The notes under the pieces: model-generated
What the model was told of the DNA's origin: nothing
What the model saw: only the letters and a program-made list of their open reading frames with translations
Databases searched by the model: none
Assembly: GCA_035653295.1 (NCBI GenBank)
Contig: DASRCB010000258.1
Coordinates: 1 to 8,328 of the forward strand
Origin: DASRCB01 sp035653295
GTDB taxonomy: Bacteria > Acidobacteriota > Terriglobia > Bryobacterales > Bryobacteraceae
DNA length: 8,328 nt
Reading direction: 5' to 3'
Shown here: in pieces, positions 6,236 to 8,328 of the stretch
Position numbering within the stretch: the stretch's first letter is position 1
How the letters are laid out: each line of letters begins with the position of its first letter
Translations under genes and position numbers: made by a program

Positions 6236-7446
6236 TGCGGCTGGTGCAGCGCCCGGGCCTTCTCGTCCGCCTCGGCCTTCCGCAGCGCCGCGGCCTTGTC
6301 GAACGCCTGCCGCGCGCCGTCGAGATCCTTCTTCCGGCGCAGCATGAGCCCCAGGCTGTTCCATGCACCGGCGTTGCTCTCGTCCAGCGCGACATCGTGC
6401 CGCAGCGCGTCGATCGCGCCATCGACGTCCTCCTGCTGCTGCAGCACGGTTCCGAGCCGATACCAGGCGTCGGCATAGTCGGGCTTCCGCTCCACCGCGG
6501 AACGTAACTGCTGAATGGCCTTGTCCGTCTCGCCGCTATCGAGGTAAGTCAGCGCCAGCGTGTAATGAGCCTCCGCCAAACCCGGATCGAGTTGTACGGT
6601 CCGCTCCAGCTCTTCACGCGCATGCGGCAGATCGTCCGTCTGTTTGTAAGCGACGCCCAGATCGTAGTGCGCGGAAACAGCCTCCGGATGCGCACGGGTC
6701 AGGGTTGTTAGATAGCGGATCGCGTCCTTGTATCGGCCCGCCGCCAGATACGCCGATCCCACGTTGACCTGAATCCGGACTTCGTTCGGGTTACTCTTCA
6801 CCGCCCGCTCGAACTCCGCCAGCGCCATTTCCGGGCTGCCTGAATTCAGTAAGGCAAGCCCATAACTGTTCCTCAGCAGGCTGTTATCCGGCGTCAGCGC
6901 CAGAGCCTGCCGAAACGGCCCGCGGGCCTCTTTATATCTATGTTGCTGCTCATATGCTTCGCCCAGTGCTTGCCAAAGCGCCGCATTGCCGCTGATGCGC
7001 TTCGACGCCCGGGTAAGTTCGCCGACGGCTTTACTGTACTGCCCGGTATCGACGTAAGCCGAACCGAGTCGAAAGCGATACTCGGCGTTGTCCGGCTCGA
7101 GCGCCACGGCGCGCTCCAGCGCATGCAGTCCGTCGCCAGGCTGCTCCGCAATAAACAACGCCGCGCCAAGGTGAAACCATGCCGTCGCCATCCGCGGATT
7201 GATCTCCGTCGCCCGCTTCAGATGGCCGATTGCCTCCGGCACCCGTTTCGTGGCCGCGAGAATGAAGCCGATCTGGTCTTCGTAAACTGCCGACCTCGGG
7301 TTGGCGCGGGCGAGCCGCTCGTAAGCGGCCAGTGCACCCTCGGCGTTGCCCGCATTCAGCAGCGCTCGCGCCGAGGCATCCGAGTCCTGCGCCGCCACGG
7401 CCGCGGAAACCAGCACCGCCGCCATCCAGAAACGAAACAACACCAC
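6232..7446 (-). CDS. Exported protein of eleven tandem TPRs
   Basis: A 404-residue protein. Start GTG 7446 gives a positively charged n-region and signal peptide (MVLFRFWMAAVLVSAAVAAQ); GTG 7443 and ATG 7425 are alternatives, the last leaving no basic residue before the hydrophobic core. A weak GGGTGG precedes the start. From about residue 17 to 390 the protein is a gapless series of eleven 34-residue TPRs: repeat ends fall at 50, 84, 118, 152, 186, 220, 254, 288, 322, 356 and 390, most with Pro followed by Asp/Asn. Many repeats carry the W/L/Y-LG-A-Y and A-F/L-A-L-P signature. It should form a right-handed superhelix presenting a peptide-binding groove in the periplasm or at the surface. There is no catalytic domain. 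It begins 6 bases after the PQQ-propeller gene ends, so the two are probably co-transcribed and the TPR protein may assemble or dock with the propeller (inference). Its TAA shares bases with the opposing gene's stop. Confidence 0.88.
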   Translation of the reverse strand: MVLFRFWMAAVLVSAAVAAQDSDASARALLNAGNAEGALAAYERLARANPRSAVYEDQIGFILAATKRVPEAIGHLKRATEINPRMATAWFHLGAALFIAEQPGDGLHALERAVALEPDNAEYRFRLGSAYVDTGQYSKAVGELTRASKRISGNAALWQALGEAYEQQHRYKEARGPFRQALALTPDNSLLRNSYGLALLNSGSPEMALAEFERAVKSNPNEVRIQVNVGSAYLAAGRYKDAIRYLTTLTRAHPEAVSAHYDLGVAYKQTDDLPHAREELERTVQLDPGLAEAHYTLALTYLDSGETDKAIQQLRSAVERKPDYADAWYRLGTVLQQQEDVDGAIDALRHDVALDESNAGAWNSLGLMLRRKKDLDGARQAFDKAAALRKAEADEKARALHQPH

Positions 7447-7452
7447 CCAATT

Positions 7453-8328
7453 CTAACGGCCGCGCAGCAACCCGTACACGTCCACCTGGCCTTTGGCGCC
7501 CACGTATACGCGGCCGCCCGCAACCGTGGGAATGGTGAATCGCAGTGCGTCTCCGGCCGCGTCGCGGCCGAAGTTCTGGCGGCTGTTGTACAGCTCGCGG
7601 CGAAGATCGGTCGCATCCCAGGCGTGCAGCGTCGCAGGCTCTGCCGGCCTCCAGCCGTGCGACTCGATCGCCCAGACGATGCCGTTGCGCAGGCCGTTGG
7701 CGGAGATCGATGGTGTCGCACCGGGCTCGTGGAAGGGGCCGGCTGCCTCCGATACGGCGGCGGTCGACATTCGACCGTTCTGCAATGCAAACGCCTTCAG
7801 CACGTCGTGGCTCGCGAGAAAGTACACGCGACCATTCCAGTACGCCGGAGCCGAGTACATGCCGCCGCTCAGACGAACAGTCTGCACCGCGTGCGCATCG
7901 CTGCCGGCGTGAAAGTGACCCATGCGGTCGCGATCGAGCAGGTAGATGACGCCCTCCTTGCCGACAGCCACGAGAAGATGCCGATGCGCAGCCGGCTGGT
8001 CCGGCAGGACCACGACTCCGCCGGAGCCGAGATCGTTATCGGAGCCATTGAGGCGCGCCTGGTTGAATGGCGTGAAGAAGTCGAGCGCGTTAAGCCCCGT
8101 TCTGCCGAGCCGCAGCTTCAGGACCGTGTCGCCGTAGTCGCGCCCGCCGCGATCGGCATCGAATGTGCCGTTTCCCGTCGAGACGTAGAAGTTGCCGGCG
8201 TCGTCGACGGCCGGGCCGCTGTCGCCGGCCCAGATGCCGCTCTCGCTGTCCTCCGGCGAGGTGTTGAAGGCGCCCGTCTGCCGCAGTGTATGCGCGTCAT
8301 AGGTGAGCACCCAGCCGTGGTACGGACC
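7453..8328 (-). CDS. PQQ-like beta-propeller protein, C-terminal 291 residues (N-terminus outside window)
   Basis: The frame is open to the window edge (GPYHGW precedes the internal GTG at 8310), so the gene continues upstream and 8310 is not a start. The visible part shows repeated propeller strands: GPAVDDAGNFYVSTGNGTFD, LLVAVGKEGVIYLLDRDRMG, APAYWNGRVYFLASHDVLKA, NGIVWAIES, LHAWDATDL and PTVAGGRVYVGAKGQVDVYG. These are the YDA/LDRD/WDATD and 'GRVYVG' signatures of PQQ-like (WD40-like) repeat proteins, a family including quinoprotein dehydrogenases and BamB, most of them periplasmic or secreted. I see no clear PQQ-binding or haem motif in this C-terminal part, so a non-catalytic quinoprotein-like member is more likely than a dehydrogenase, but the missing N-terminus could change that. 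It ends in TAG at 7453-7455, followed after 6 bases by the TPR gene. Confidence 0.88.
   Translation of the reverse strand, partial: GPYHGWVLTYDAHTLRQTGAFNTSPEDSESGIWAGDSGPAVDDAGNFYVSTGNGTFDADRGGRDYGDTVLKLRLGRTGLNALDFFTPFNQARLNGSDNDLGSGGVVVLPDQPAAHRHLLVAVGKEGVIYLLDRDRMGHFHAGSDAHAVQTVRLSGGMYSAPAYWNGRVYFLASHDVLKAFALQNGRMSTAAVSEAAGPFHEPGATPSISANGLRNGIVWAIESHGWRPAEPATLHAWDATDLRRELYNSRQNFGRDAAGDALRFTIPTVAGGRVYVGAKGQVDVYGLLRGR

Noticed and set aside
5825..6364. Minus-strand 179-residue frame across the 6232-6235 junction
   Set aside because: It overlaps two supported genes, is rich in Ala/Gly/Arg, and has no ribosome binding site or domain.
7493..7949. Plus-strand open frames opposite the PQQ-like gene
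   Set aside because: Low-complexity Arg/Pro/Ser translations without start signals; the minus strand carries clear propeller repeats.
8310..8328. GTG at 8310 as the start of the PQQ-like gene
   Set aside because: The codons before it (GPYHGW) continue the propeller sequence without a stop to the window edge, so the gene is cut by the window.

Overview
The window is GC-rich, densely coding DNA that looks like a soil member of the Acidobacteriota, most likely the Bryobacterales/Solibacter group. The evidence is indirect: strong G/C preference at third codon positions, a multihaem cytochrome fused to TPRs beside a CRTAC1-type FG-GAP protein, a PQQ-like propeller with the 'PYHGW...GIW...GNGTFD' style of motifs, and a small protein with a 'GPKTPEGKARSSRNGIKHGL' block. 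No 16S or other marker gene is present, so the placement is an inference from family content.

Layout: (1) 47-~673 (+) is a small cytoplasmic protein of unknown function whose frame has no natural stop; it runs on as antisense noise to 2005. (2) 674-1516 (-) is a secreted protein made of two homologous beta-sandwich-like repeats. (3) 1517-1704 is a divergent intergenic region with a REP-like hairpin, a candidate -10 box and two leader hairpins before the next gene. (4) 1705-3876 (+) is an exported pentahaem c-type cytochrome with five C-terminal TPRs. (5) 3898-5772 (+) is a Tat-exported CRTAC1 family protein with seven calcium-loop repeats and an ASPIC/UnbV domain. (6) 5765-6235 (+) is a small secreted cysteine protein whose start overlaps the gene before it and whose N-terminal coding region contains a second REP-like hairpin. 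(7) On the opposite strand, a PQQ-like beta-propeller (7453 to beyond the window end) is followed after 6 bp by an exported protein built of eleven gapless TPRs (6232-7446), which meets gene 6 tail to tail with overlapping stop codons.

How they work together: genes 4-6 form a likely operon for the cell envelope, with an electron carrier carrying a protein-docking tail, a calcium-stabilised partner and a small disulfide-containing protein. The PQQ-propeller/TPR pair is a second export-associated transcription unit. All six proteins from gene 2 onward look extracytoplasmic (for the propeller this is inferred from its family, because its N-terminus is outside the window). No tRNA, rRNA, CRISPR array, insertion sequence or convincing intrinsic terminator was seen. 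The least expected signals are the two related REP-like hairpins, the heptamer repeat at the point where gene 1 loses its natural end, and the cytochrome-TPR/CRTAC1 pairing.
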